From: Xanthobacteraceae bacterium | GTDB lineage: Bacteria > Pseudomonadota > Alphaproteobacteria > Rhizobiales > Xanthobacteraceae | Assembly: GCA_019746355.1 (NCBI GenBank) | Contig: JAIESC010000076.1 | Coordinates: forward strand, 1-52,319 | Reading direction: 5' to 3' | Length of the DNA stretch: 52,319 bases | Shown here: piece by piece, positions 30,096 to 37,636 of the stretch | Position numbering within the stretch: the stretch's first letter is position 1 | Layout of the letters: the number at the start of each line of letters is the position of its first letter | Notes under the pieces: model-generated | Database searches by the model: none | Told to the model about the DNA's origin: nothing | Seen by the model: only the letters and a program-made list of their open reading frames with translations | Made by a program: the position numbers and the translations under genes

Positions 30096-30557
30096 TTAGC
30101 GCGATTTTCGCTTGCTCGAGCGGTTCTCGATTTCGCGGTCGGGCACCTGCTGCCATTCGTCCGGCGAAAGATCGATCACGCCGCGTCGTGCTGCTTGCCT
30201 TCTGCCCACCCAGGCCTTGAACGTTTGGCCGCACCACTGGCGCAGCGGCCGGATCAGCAGCGCGGCGCCGACCAGGTCGGTGATGAAGCCGGGCAGCACC
30301 AGCAGCAGTCCGGCGAGCACGGTCAGGAATCCGCCGGTGTTCGCTTCAACCCCGGTGACTTCGCCGTCCGACACGGCGACGCGGAACTGGGCAATCCGGC
30401 CGCGGCCGGCCCGCCGCAACACCGCCACTCCGGCAAGGGTGGTCGCCAGCATTAAGGTGAACGCGCCGAGGAACCCGATGCAGGCCGCCACCAGCAGAAA
30501 TACGGCGATTTCGGCGACCGGCAGCAGCAGGATGGCAACGATAATGTGTTTCACCAT
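30096..30557 (-). CDS. fxsA: FxsA-family membrane protein
   Basis: A 153-residue inner-membrane protein with N-terminal helices (IIVAILLLPVAEIAVFLLVA), the conserved G-x-TGG segment (ANTGGFLTVLAGLLLVLPGFITD) and a basic cytoplasmic tail. FxsA was first described as a suppressor of F-plasmid exclusion of phage T7; its normal role is unclear. It is divergent from the Tim44-like gene, as usual in this order. Confidence 0.9.
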   Translation of the reverse strand: MVKHIIVAILLLPVAEIAVFLLVAACIGFLGAFTLMLATTLAGVAVLRRAGRGRIAQFRVAVSDGEVTGVEANTGGFLTVLAGLLLVLPGFITDLVGAALLIRPLRQWCGQTFKAWVGRRQAARRGVIDLSPDEWQQVPDREIENRSSKRKSR

Positions 30558-30766
30558 ATGCCGAATTCCGGTCGCCGAGGTTGGCCTTCGGGCCTTAATC
30601 GTCTATGGTCGGACGAGGCAATTCTGTCGGCCGCTTCGACCGTCCCGCCTCTAGATGGCCGTAGTCGCGTTCCTACATTATAGCGTTGGGACGGGGACCG
30701 CGTGCCGGAGTTGCGCGTTTCGGCCAGGATGGTTTCGGGCGATAGCCGCCTCGGGAGCTTCGGGAC

Positions 30767-31471
30767 TTGTTCGACATCTATACCATCATCTTCCTGGCGC
30801 TCGCGGTGTTCATTTTCCTGCGGCTGCGCAGCGTGCTGGGCCAGCGCACCGGGCGCGAGCGGCCGCCCTATGACCCCTATTCGTCGGCACGCGACGCCAT
30901 GCGGCCGTCCCCCGGCGACAAGGTGGTGGCGCTGCCGGGCCGGGCGCCCGACACACAAAAGTCCTCCGAGCCCGCGGAACCGGCCGATCGCTGGAAAGGC
31001 GTGGCCGAGCCGGGGTCGACGCTCGCCGTGGGGCTCGATGCCATTGTCCGCGAGGACAAGACCTTCGATCCCAAGCATTTCGTCACCGGCGCCCGCGCCG
31101 CCTATGACATGATCGTGACCGCCTATGCGGCGGGCGACCGCCGGCAGCTCAAGAATCTGCTGGGCAAGGACGTCTATGACGGCTTCGACGCCGCCATCAA
31201 GGACCGGGAAAGCCGCGGCGAAACCGTCGAGACGCGGTTCGTGTCGATCGACGGCGCCAACCTGATCGGCGCCGAGATGCGCGGCAAGACCGCGCAGGTC
31301 ACCGTCCGCTTCCAGTCGCAGCTCGTCTCGGTGACACGCGACAAGGCGGGCAATGTGATCGATGGCAACCCGGACAAGGTCACCGACGTGACCGACGTCT
31401 GGACCTTCGCGCGCGACGTGTCTTCGCGCGATCCCAACTGGAAGCTTGTGGCCACCGAAGCCGGGCAATGA
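30767..31471 (+). CDS. Tim44-like domain protein
   Basis: A 234-residue protein with one N-terminal membrane helix (IYTIIFLALAVFIFLRL), a low-complexity linker, and a C-terminal Tim44-like domain (FVTGARAAYDMIVTAYAAGDR, LLGKDVYDGFDAAI). The bacterial relatives (TimA) are the ancestors of mitochondrial Tim44. The start is TTG, chosen because it places the membrane helix at the N-terminus. The stop overlaps the mltA start in ATGA form, so the pair is likely co-translated. Confidence 0.88.
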   Translation: MFDIYTIIFLALAVFIFLRLRSVLGQRTGRERPPYDPYSSARDAMRPSPGDKVVALPGRAPDTQKSSEPAEPADRWKGVAEPGSTLAVGLDAIVREDKTFDPKHFVTGARAAYDMIVTAYAAGDRRQLKNLLGKDVYDGFDAAIKDRESRGETVETRFVSIDGANLIGAEMRGKTAQVTVRFQSQLVSVTRDKAGNVIDGNPDKVTDVTDVWTFARDVSSRDPNWKLVATEAGQ

Positions 31472-32883
31472 CATCGGGGCGCTGGGGCAGGACTCTCAGG
31501 GCAGGACTGGTTGCCGGCGCAGCGCTCGGGGTGGTGGGCATGGTCTCCGGCGCGCGCGCCGAAGGCCGCAATCCGATGAAGCTTTCCGAGGCTCAGTACG
31601 AGCCGACGATGTTTTCCGACATCGCCGGCTGGGCCGAGGACGACCACGACGCCGCCTTCGCCTCGTTCCGCAACAGCTGCAGGGCGCTGCTGCGCAAGTC
31701 CGCCGACGCGGTCGACGGCCGGCCGATGCAGGCGGCGCTGCAAAAGATTTGCCGTAAAGTTGCCGGCGTCGACACCAGCAAGCCTGGTGCGACGCGCGCC
31801 TTCTTCGAAAACAACTTCTCGCCGATCAAGATCGCGCCGCTCGGCACGCCGGACGGTTTTCTCACCGGCTACTACGAGCCGATCGTCGAAGGCGTGACCG
31901 AGCCGACCAAGGGCTACGACTGGCCGCTCTATCGCAAACCCGCAAGCCTTCTGTCGGGCGGCAAGATGGCGGTTGCCGGCGCCGCGGTCGGCAAGAAGAA
32001 GGCGCGCAAGAAGAAGCTCGTGGCGTTCTATGATCGCGCGGCGATCGATGACGGCGTGCTCGCCGGCCGCAACCTGGAAATCTGCTGGCTGAAGGACCCG
32101 ATCGACGCGTTCTTCATCCACATCCAGGGCTCGGTGCGGGTGCGCACCGAGGACGGCAAGGTGATGCGGCTGAACTATCAGGCCGCGAACGGACATCCCT
32201 ACTACGCGGTGGGGCGCTGGCTGATCGACCGCAAGATCGTCGCCAAGGAAGACATGTCGATGGATCGCATCCGCGAGTGGATGGAGCGCAATCCGGCCGA
32301 AGGCAAGGAGCTGCGGCGCAGGAACAAGTCCTATGTGTTCTTCCGCGAGACCGGGCTTGCCAATGACCAGGAGCCGGTCGGCGCGCAGGGCGTTTCGCTG
32401 ACGCCGGGCCGCTCGATCGCGGTGGACCGCAACCTGCACGTCTACGGCACGCCGTTCTTCATCTCCGCTCAGTTGCCGATTGAGGACGAGAAGTCGTCGG
32501 AGGTGTTCCAGCGGCTGATGATCGCGCAGGACACCGGCGGCGCCATCATCGGTCCGGCGCGTGCCGATCTCTATTTCGGGGCCGGTGACGAGGCGGCGAG
32601 CATTGCCGGCCGCATCAAGCACAACGGCCGCTTCGTGATGCTGTTGCCGCATGAGCTCGATCCGCGGGCGCTCAAGGGCGATATTCCGCTGCCGCTGCCG
32701 CGGCCGACCGAGCAGCAGATCAGCGAGTACAAGAAAAATCCGCCCAAGGACGAAGAGGCCGGCAAAGGCGAGAAGCCTGCAAAGGGCGTCGCCACGGCCA
32801 AGCAGTCCGACAAGAAGGAAGCGGCAGGCGGGGCCGACGACGACAAGCCTGTGAAGAAGCGCAAATCCAAAATTCGGGGATGA
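31468..32883 (+). CDS. mltA: Membrane-bound lytic murein transglycosylase A
   Basis: A 471-residue enzyme that cleaves peptidoglycan with formation of 1,6-anhydro ends. A signal peptide ends near GARA; it lacks a lipobox cysteine, so it may be periplasmic rather than lipid-anchored. The MltA domain (GFLTGYYEPIVEG, DAFFIHIQGSVRV) is followed by the 3D domain with the catalytic-type DTGGAIIGPARADLYFG. About 60 Lys-rich residues at the end form a disordered tail. It sits between the Tim44-like gene and smr. Confidence 0.93.
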   Translation: MTSGRWGRTLRAGLVAGAALGVVGMVSGARAEGRNPMKLSEAQYEPTMFSDIAGWAEDDHDAAFASFRNSCRALLRKSADAVDGRPMQAALQKICRKVAGVDTSKPGATRAFFENNFSPIKIAPLGTPDGFLTGYYEPIVEGVTEPTKGYDWPLYRKPASLLSGGKMAVAGAAVGKKKARKKKLVAFYDRAAIDDGVLAGRNLEICWLKDPIDAFFIHIQGSVRVRTEDGKVMRLNYQAANGHPYYAVGRWLIDRKIVAKEDMSMDRIREWMERNPAEGKELRRRNKSYVFFRETGLANDQEPVGAQGVSLTPGRSIAVDRNLHVYGTPFFISAQLPIEDEKSSEVFQRLMIAQDTGGAIIGPARADLYFGAGDEAASIAGRIKHNGRFVMLLPHELDPRALKGDIPLPLPRPTEQQISEYKKNPPKDEEAGKGEKPAKGVATAKQSDKKEAAGGADDDKPVKKRKSKIRG

Positions 32884-32892
32884 GACCCGGGG

Positions 32893-33480
32893 ATGAGCCG
32901 GCGGCGTCTGACCGACGACGAGCACGCCCTGTGGCAAGGTGTGGCCCGCTCGGTGTCACCGCTCCGCAAGCGGACCAGACGCCAGCAGATTTCTGAAGAA
33001 CCTGAGACAGCGCCTTCGGTGCCGGCTTCGCGCGCCAAGGCCGCGGCCCATTCCGCATCCAAGCCTGCTTCGAGGCCGCCGCTCGCGGCGCCCGCGCCGA
33101 AGCCCGCTGGCCCGCCGCCGCTCACGCCGCTCGGCCGCAAGCTCAGGAAGCGCGTCGCGCGCGGCTCGCATGCGATCGACGGCCGGCTCGATCTGCACGG
33201 CTTCACCCAGGTCGAGGCGCATGACGCGCTGCTGCATTTTCTGCGCACCCGCCACGCCCGCGGCGCGAGGCTGGTGCTGATCATCACCGGCAAAGGCGTT
33301 CGCGGCGACACGTCCGTGGGTGAGCGCGGCGTGCTCAAGCGCATGGTGCCGTTATGGCTCGGGACCGCCGAGTTCCGCAGCTATGTGATCGGCTTCGAGA
33401 GCGCCGCCGTGGGTCACGGCGGCGAAGGCGCGCTTTACGTGACGCTGCGGAAAAGCCGGTCAGCGTCAGGGGGATTATAA
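32893..33480 (+). CDS. smr: Smr-domain protein
   Basis: A 195-residue protein with a Pro/Ala-rich N-terminal half and a C-terminal Smr (MutS2-like) domain. The conserved LDLHG lies in RLDLHGFTQVEAHDAL and the TGKG motif in LIITGKGVRGD. Smr domains act as nickases or RNA endonucleases in characterised members; the substrate here is unknown. It starts 9 bases after mltA and ends at a TTATAAC element. Confidence 0.88.
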   Translation: MSRRRLTDDEHALWQGVARSVSPLRKRTRRQQISEEPETAPSVPASRAKAAAHSASKPASRPPLAAPAPKPAGPPPLTPLGRKLRKRVARGSHAIDGRLDLHGFTQVEAHDALLHFLRTRHARGARLVLIITGKGVRGDTSVGERGVLKRMVPLWLGTAEFRSYVIGFESAAVGHGGEGALYVTLRKSRSASGGL

Positions 33481-33566
33481 CAATGTTCCAAACCTCTTGC
33501 GAGGCGCTTTCCAACAGGCTGTTATAACAAGCCGATTCGGCGCTTCCTGTTTAACGAAGTTATAAC
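33474..33566. promoter_or_regulatory. TTATAAC palindrome cluster upstream of mazE
   Basis: GTTATAAC occurs at 33521-33528 (within the perfect 10-mer TGTTATAACA) and at 33559-33566; a 7-of-8 copy, ATTATAAC, covers the smr stop at 33474-33481. All lie before mazE. MazE-type antitoxins repress their own operons by binding palindromes, so these may be operators; that is inference. Confidence 0.55.
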
Positions 33567-33586
33567 GTCGGCGGAGCCGCGTTCCG

Positions 33587-33814
33587 ATGAAGAGCCAGGT
33601 TCGCAAGGTCGGAAATTCGCACGGTGTCATCATTCCGAAGCCATTGCTTGATGAGATCGGCATCGTCGACGGCGATGTGGTGAACCTTAAGGTCAACAAG
33701 AAGGGCCGCATCGTCCTGTCGCCGGTTCGCACCGAGGCGCGGGCGGGCTGGGCGGCCGACAGCAAGGCGCTGGCGCAGGCGGGAGAGACGGGGCGCGTCT
33801 GGCCGCAGAGATAG
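33587..33814 (+). CDS. mazE: AbrB-fold antitoxin, MazE type
   Basis: A 75-residue protein with a swapped-hairpin AbrB fold at the N-terminus (VRKVGNSHGVIIPKPLLDEI, then DGDVVNLKV) and a 30-residue flexible tail that in the family wraps the toxin. It precedes the toxin gene by 25 bases on the same strand, the usual antitoxin-toxin order. Operator-like GTTATAAC palindromes lie upstream. Confidence 0.88.
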   Translation: MKSQVRKVGNSHGVIIPKPLLDEIGIVDGDVVNLKVNKKGRIVLSPVRTEARAGWAADSKALAQAGETGRVWPQR

Positions 33815-33839
33815 ATCGGCCCGACCGCGGGAGCGTTGC

Positions 33840-34157
33840 ATGGTGAGCCGCGGCGACGTCTGGCTGGTGTTGCCGCCGGAAGGCGCAGGCGAGAACGCCG
33901 AGCCGCATCCTTGCGTGATCCTGTCGCCGCCGGAGATCCATGACTATCTCGGCGTGGTGACGATCGCGCCGATCAGCCATGGCGGGGCGCGCGCGGCCTA
34001 TCGTGTGCCGCTCACCTTTGCCAACGAGCCCGCGGTCATCCGCCTCGAGCAGATCAGGACGGTGGAGAAGCGCGCGCTGACGCGGCAGGCCGGCTCGGTC
34101 GATCGCAAGACGCTGCGCGCCGCGCTCGCGGCGCTGCGCGAGATGTTCGCCGAGTAG
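33840..34157 (+). CDS. mazF: MazF/PemK-type toxin endoribonuclease
   Basis: A 105-residue protein with the SH3-like MazF fold: the N-terminal RGDVWLV strand, the conserved HPCVILSPPE block, and TIAPIS in the core. Characterised members cut mRNA at short sequences, giving growth arrest unless neutralised by MazE. Recognition sequence cannot be predicted. It is followed by a palindromic repeat and another GTTATAAC at 34232. Confidence 0.87.
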   Translation: MVSRGDVWLVLPPEGAGENAEPHPCVILSPPEIHDYLGVVTIAPISHGGARAAYRVPLTFANEPAVIRLEQIRTVEKRALTRQAGSVDRKTLRAALAALREMFAE

Positions 34158-34167
34158 CGCAGCGCGC

Positions 34168-34229
34168 ATGTCCCGGAAAAAGCCTGCCCCGGACTTGATC
34201 CGGGGTGGGCCACCGGTTTTCCGATGCGG
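34168..34229. repeat. Nested palindromic repeat, copy 1
   Basis: The core hairpin CCCCGGA (34187-34193) / TCCGGGG (34199-34205) has a five-base loop. Outer arms pair CCGGAAAA with TTTTCCG and GCAT with ATGC. A closely related copy lies at 35856-35922. Each copy occurs just downstream of one plus-strand gene and before a minus-strand monooxygenase end, so it may serve as a two-way terminator. Confidence 0.65.
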
Positions 34230-34231
34230 AC

Positions 34232-34239
34232 GTTATAAC
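34232..34239. promoter_or_regulatory. GTTATAAC palindrome downstream of mazF
   Basis: A further exact GTTATAAC, here within CGTTATAACG, lies 75 bases after mazF. With the copies before mazE it brackets the toxin-antitoxin genes. Its role is unknown. Confidence 0.45.
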
Positions 34240-34243
34240 GGGC

Positions 34244-35350
34244 CTACTCCGCCGCCTGCGCGGTGACGTGCTGGCGGAAGCGCGGCATCACCTCTTGCGC
34301 CAAGAGACGCATGCCGTCGCGCTCCCAGGCCTCGTTCGGGCCGCTCCAGTCGAGGCCGATCTGCAGCAGCGTGCCGAACGGCCCGACGCGGTCGCGCAGC
34401 GCGACCAGCCGATCAAGCACGGTGCGCGGCGATCCATGGATCACACACTCCTTCATGATCGCCTCGGCCGTGCATTCCTCGTCGGTCATCTCGGGCTGCG
34501 GCTTGATCATCCAGAGCCGCTTGGCTGCGGCGATCGCCTTGCGCATGTAGCTGCAATAGTAGCGGTTCGAGGCGCGCTCGCCGTAGACGCGCTCCTGCGC
34601 CTCCGCGTCGGTCGGTGCGACGATGATGAGCCGCGACACCCGCCAGTCCTCGCTGCGCGCCTGCGAACCCGCCTCGCGCCGCGCTTCGCTGTAGGCCTGC
34701 CAGTGGTTGGCGACGGCATAGAGCGGAGCAACAGGACCGGAGATCACGCCCCAGCCCTTCGAGCCTGCGAGCTTCGCCGACGCCGAGTCGGGGCTGGCGA
34801 TCGAGATGTGGATCGGCGGATGCGGCTTCTGCAGCGGCTTCGGCATGAAGCCCACGCCGAGCTCCGGCATGATCGCCTTCTTGATCTGCACGTTCCAGAA
34901 CTCGCCCTGAATGTCGTAGGGCGGGTCCTGCGCCCAGATGCGCAGGATCATGTCGATCGACTCCATGAACTGGCGCTGCCGCGCCGCCGGATCGATGTTG
35001 AACAGCTCGAAGTCCGAGGCGAGGCCGCCGGAGCCGACCCCCATCAGGAAGCGGCCGCCGCTCATGTGGTCGAACTGCGCGCATTCGCCGGCGACGATCG
35101 CCGGATGGTGATTGGGCAGGTTGATGACCGCGGTGCCGAAGGTGAGGTTCTTGGTCTGCGGCACGAGGCCGGCGAGGAACATCAGCGGGGCGGGGAACGG
35201 CTCGGTGGTGGCAGAGAAGTGCTCGCCCATCCAGAGCTCGTCATAGCCGAGCCTGTCGGCCAGGATGGATTTGGCGGTGTCCTCGGCGAGCGTTTCGGTC
35301 AGCGACCGGCCGGGCGGATGCACCGGCATCATGAACATTCCGAGACGCAT
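34244..35350 (-). CDS. Luciferase-like (LLM) flavin-dependent monooxygenase, paralogue 1
   Basis: A 368-residue bacterial-luciferase-like oxidoreductase using reduced flavin. The fold is signalled by MRLGMFMMPVHPP, DELWMGEHFSA, FGTAVINLPNHHPAIVAGE and GRFLMGVGSGG. The substrate is not evident. The start at 35350 matches that of the paralogue at 35941-37050; the longer frame overlaps the lipocalin-like gene start. The two paralogues share long identical blocks and their ends (MPKFRQH-, MPRFRQH-, AQAAE). Confidence 0.9.
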   Translation of the reverse strand: MRLGMFMMPVHPPGRSLTETLAEDTAKSILADRLGYDELWMGEHFSATTEPFPAPLMFLAGLVPQTKNLTFGTAVINLPNHHPAIVAGECAQFDHMSGGRFLMGVGSGGLASDFELFNIDPAARQRQFMESIDMILRIWAQDPPYDIQGEFWNVQIKKAIMPELGVGFMPKPLQKPHPPIHISIASPDSASAKLAGSKGWGVISGPVAPLYAVANHWQAYSEARREAGSQARSEDWRVSRLIIVAPTDAEAQERVYGERASNRYYCSYMRKAIAAAKRLWMIKPQPEMTDEECTAEAIMKECVIHGSPRTVLDRLVALRDRVGPFGTLLQIGLDWSGPNEAWERDGMRLLAQEVMPRFRQHVTAQAAE

Positions 35351-35417
35351 GCGGCGATTCCTTCGCTTGCCCGTATATCCTAGAGGAATTTCCACACGCG
35401 TCGAACAGGGGACGGGA

Positions 35418-35855
35418 ATGCTGAAAGCCGAAGACATGGTCGGGGTCTATCGCCAGACCGGCGAAGAGGTGGTGGACGCGCAGGGCAAGCTGATCCATTC
35501 CGACAACAACCGAAGCTCGCAGATCATGTACAGCCCCGACGGCTATATCGGCGTCGTCAGCACGCCGGCGGGCCGCAGGAAGACCTCGGCGCCGGCGGGT
35601 CGCACCGATCTGTCCGGTGCGACGCCGGAGGAGCTCGTCGACGCCACCCGCGCGGTGACCTGCTATGCGGGACGCTACGAGGTGAAGGACGGCGAGGTGC
35701 ACCATCACGTCGAGATGGCGCTCAATCCGAACATGATCGGCCAGACCATGATCCGCCGGGTGCATTTCGACGGGCCGAATCTCGCGCTGTCGGCGCGGCC
35801 GGATGCGCAGGGCCAGGTGCGGCGGATCCTGTGGCGGCGGGTGGAGGCAGAGTGA
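35418..35855 (+). CDS. Lipocalin-like domain protein
   Basis: A 145-residue protein recalling the lipocalin-like family found with polyketide or oxidation genes: MVGVYRQTGEE at the N-terminus, SPDGYIGVV, then beta-rich segments (CYAGRYEVKDGEVHHHVEMAL). It has no signal peptide. It is divergent from monooxygenase paralogue 1 and convergent with paralogue 2, so it lies inside a duplicated pair. It may bind the substrate or product of the monooxygenases; that is inference. The ATG at 35418 is chosen because the domain starts there. Confidence 0.75.
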   Translation: MLKAEDMVGVYRQTGEEVVDAQGKLIHSDNNRSSQIMYSPDGYIGVVSTPAGRRKTSAPAGRTDLSGATPEELVDATRAVTCYAGRYEVKDGEVHHHVEMALNPNMIGQTMIRRVHFDGPNLALSARPDAQGQVRRILWRRVEAE

Positions 35856-35922
35856 GCATTTTCCGGCGAAAGCCTGCCCCGGACCTGATCCGGGGTGTGA
35901 AGCGGTTCGCCGTTAGAAAATG
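35856..35922. repeat. Nested palindromic repeat, copy 2
   Basis: The core CCCCGGA (35877-35883) / TCCGGGG (35889-35895) is identical to copy 1. Outer arms GCATTTT and AAAATGC, plus CCGGCGAA against TTCGCCG, make a long nested stem. It lies between the convergent lipocalin-like gene and monooxygenase paralogue 2. Confidence 0.7.
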
Positions 35923-35940
35923 CGACCAATTAACGAGCCG

Positions 35941-37050
35941 CTACTCCGCTGCCTGCGCCAGTGCGTGCTGGCGGAATTTCGGCATCACCTCCCGCGCCAG
36001 GAGCCGCATCGACTCGCGCTCCCAGCCCGCGTTCGGCCCGCCCCAGTCGAGGCCGGTCATCAGCAGCCCGCCGAACGGCCCGACCTGCTCACGGAATGCC
36101 ACGAGCTTGTCGAGCATGGTCCTGGGCGAGCCGTGCAGCACGCATTCGGCGGTGATCGCCTCCACCGTGGCCTCGGCATCGGGCATGTCGGGCCTGGGCT
36201 TCAGGATCACCAGCAGGCCGACGCTGTTCAGCACCTCGCGCATGTAGGCGTAGAAGTAGTTGTTCGAGGCCTGCACCCCGAACACGCGATCTTCGGCCTC
36301 GGCATCGGATGCCGCCACCATGACGTTGCGGGCGACGCGCCAGTTGTCGCCGGAGGGCTTCCTGCCGAGCGCGCGGCAGGCGTCGCTGAAGACCGTCCAG
36401 TGCGACGCCACTGAATAGGTGGGAATGATGTTGGCGGAGATCATGCCCCAGCCCTTTTCTGCCGCGGTTTTTGCCGACGGCGAGCGCGGGCTGGCGAGCG
36501 AGATGAACACCGGCGGACCGGGCTGTCGGTATGGTTTCGGCATGAAGCCCACGCCGAGCTTCGCGTTGATGCCGTCCTTGATCGAGATGTCCCAGAACTC
36601 GCCCTTCAGCGCATAAGGCGGATCCTGCGCCCAGATGCGCTGGATCATGTCCACGGCTTCGACGACCATGCGGTTGCGGGCGGCGTGGTCGGTCAGCTTG
36701 AACAGCTCGAAGTCCGAGATCAGCCCGCCCGGTCCGACGCCGAGCATGAACCGGCCGCGGCTCATGTGGTCGAACTGCGCGCATTCGGCCGCAACGATCG
36801 CCGGATGATGGTTCGGGATGTTGATCACCGCGGTGCCGAACGCGATGTGCCTCGTGCGGTGGAGAAGATTGGCGAAGAACATCAAGGGCGAGGGGATCGG
36901 CTCGGTCGAGGCCGAGAAATGCTCGCCAAGCCACAGCTCGTCGAAGCCGAGCTGGTCGGCAAGCAGGGACTTTTCCGTGTCCTCGTCGAGCGTGCTCCAG
37001 AACGTGCGGTCCGGCGGATGCACCGGCATCATGAACATTCCGAGACGCAT
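35941..37050 (-). CDS. Luciferase-like (LLM) flavin-dependent monooxygenase, paralogue 2
   Basis: A 369-residue enzyme of the bacterial-luciferase-like family, paralogous to the gene at 34244-35350. It has the same start (MRLGMFMMPVHPP), DELWLGEHFSA, FGTAVINIPNHHPAIVAAE and IWAQDPPY. The pair differ most in the middle and flank a lipocalin-like gene, which suggests local duplication followed by divergence. Substrates are unknown. The upstream neighbour on the same strand is a cupin. Confidence 0.9.
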   Translation of the reverse strand: MRLGMFMMPVHPPDRTFWSTLDEDTEKSLLADQLGFDELWLGEHFSASTEPIPSPLMFFANLLHRTRHIAFGTAVINIPNHHPAIVAAECAQFDHMSRGRFMLGVGPGGLISDFELFKLTDHAARNRMVVEAVDMIQRIWAQDPPYALKGEFWDISIKDGINAKLGVGFMPKPYRQPGPPVFISLASPRSPSAKTAAEKGWGMISANIIPTYSVASHWTVFSDACRALGRKPSGDNWRVARNVMVAASDAEAEDRVFGVQASNNYFYAYMREVLNSVGLLVILKPRPDMPDAEATVEAITAECVLHGSPRTMLDKLVAFREQVGPFGGLLMTGLDWGGPNAGWERESMRLLAREVMPKFRQHALAQAAE

Positions 37051-37104
37051 GCGGTCCTCCCCCGAAATTTCGTTGCCGCGTTTACGCGGTCATGCGCAAG
37101 GCTT

Positions 37105-37440
37105 TCATCCTAAGCCTTTGATCTCCACCAGCACCGTATGCATCTTGCTGTTCGCTTCGAGGTTGAACAGCTCGTGCGGGCCGCCGCCCGCTTCGCGCCA
37201 GAGCGCATTGCCGAGCACGTCGTTGATCTCGCGCTCGCGGCCGTCCTCCCAGCGCATCAACGCCTTGCCCTCGCTCACCGGCACGACGACGTAAGGGTGC
37301 TCGTGCTCGTGCAGCGGCTGATGGCCTTTGGGCCCGAGCTCCACGCTCCAGACGCGAACATGTTCGTTCTCGAACAGCACCTTGGTGCCGATCGGCCCGA
37401 GCGGGTTGCCGGCCTTTGATTTTCTTTCAGCCATCAGCAT
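37105..37440 (-). CDS. Cupin-domain protein
   Basis: A 111-residue single-domain cupin. The metal-binding cluster is read as HQPLHEHEHPYVVV, and a later His lies in GGGPHELFN. Such small cupins bind a metal and may act as isomerases, dioxygenases or sensors; nothing here picks one. GGAG lies five bases before the ATG at 37440, with another ATG two codons on. It precedes monooxygenase paralogue 2 by 54 bases and is probably co-transcribed. Confidence 0.8.
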   Translation of the reverse strand: MLMAERKSKAGNPLGPIGTKVLFENEHVRVWSVELGPKGHQPLHEHEHPYVVVPVSEGKALMRWEDGREREINDVLGNALWREAGGGPHELFNLEANSKMHTVLVEIKGLG

Positions 37441-37453
37441 CTTGCTCCGCTGT

Positions 37454-37600
37454 CATTCCGGGGCATGCGCGAAGCGCATGAGCCCGGAATCCAGAGCCAC
37501 GCATTCGGTCCCCGCTGAGCCCTCGATTCCGGGCTCGCCGCCATAGCGTATCGAAGACGCGCGTGAGTACGCGCTTATGGCGGCACCCCAGAATAACGGA
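37454..37600. repeat. Composite palindromic repeat between cupin and hslU
   Basis: A CATTCCGGGG-type element with perfect inner arms GAGCCCGGAATC (37480-37491) and GATTCCGGGCTC (37525-37536) is followed directly by a 44-bp CGCCATAGCG...CGCTTATGGCG unit (37539-37582). The remnant of the first element's far arm (CCCCAGAATAA) comes after it. The second unit thus appears to have landed inside the first. Confidence 0.7.
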
Positions 37601-37636
37601 GGATAAACTGGCGCGAACTCGAAAGAAAAGACGGCG

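Noticed and set aside
31174..32937. A 587-codon minus-strand frame across the Tim44-like gene and mltA
   Set aside because: Composition is that of an antisense shadow, and both genes on the other strand have clear family motifs and coupled starts.
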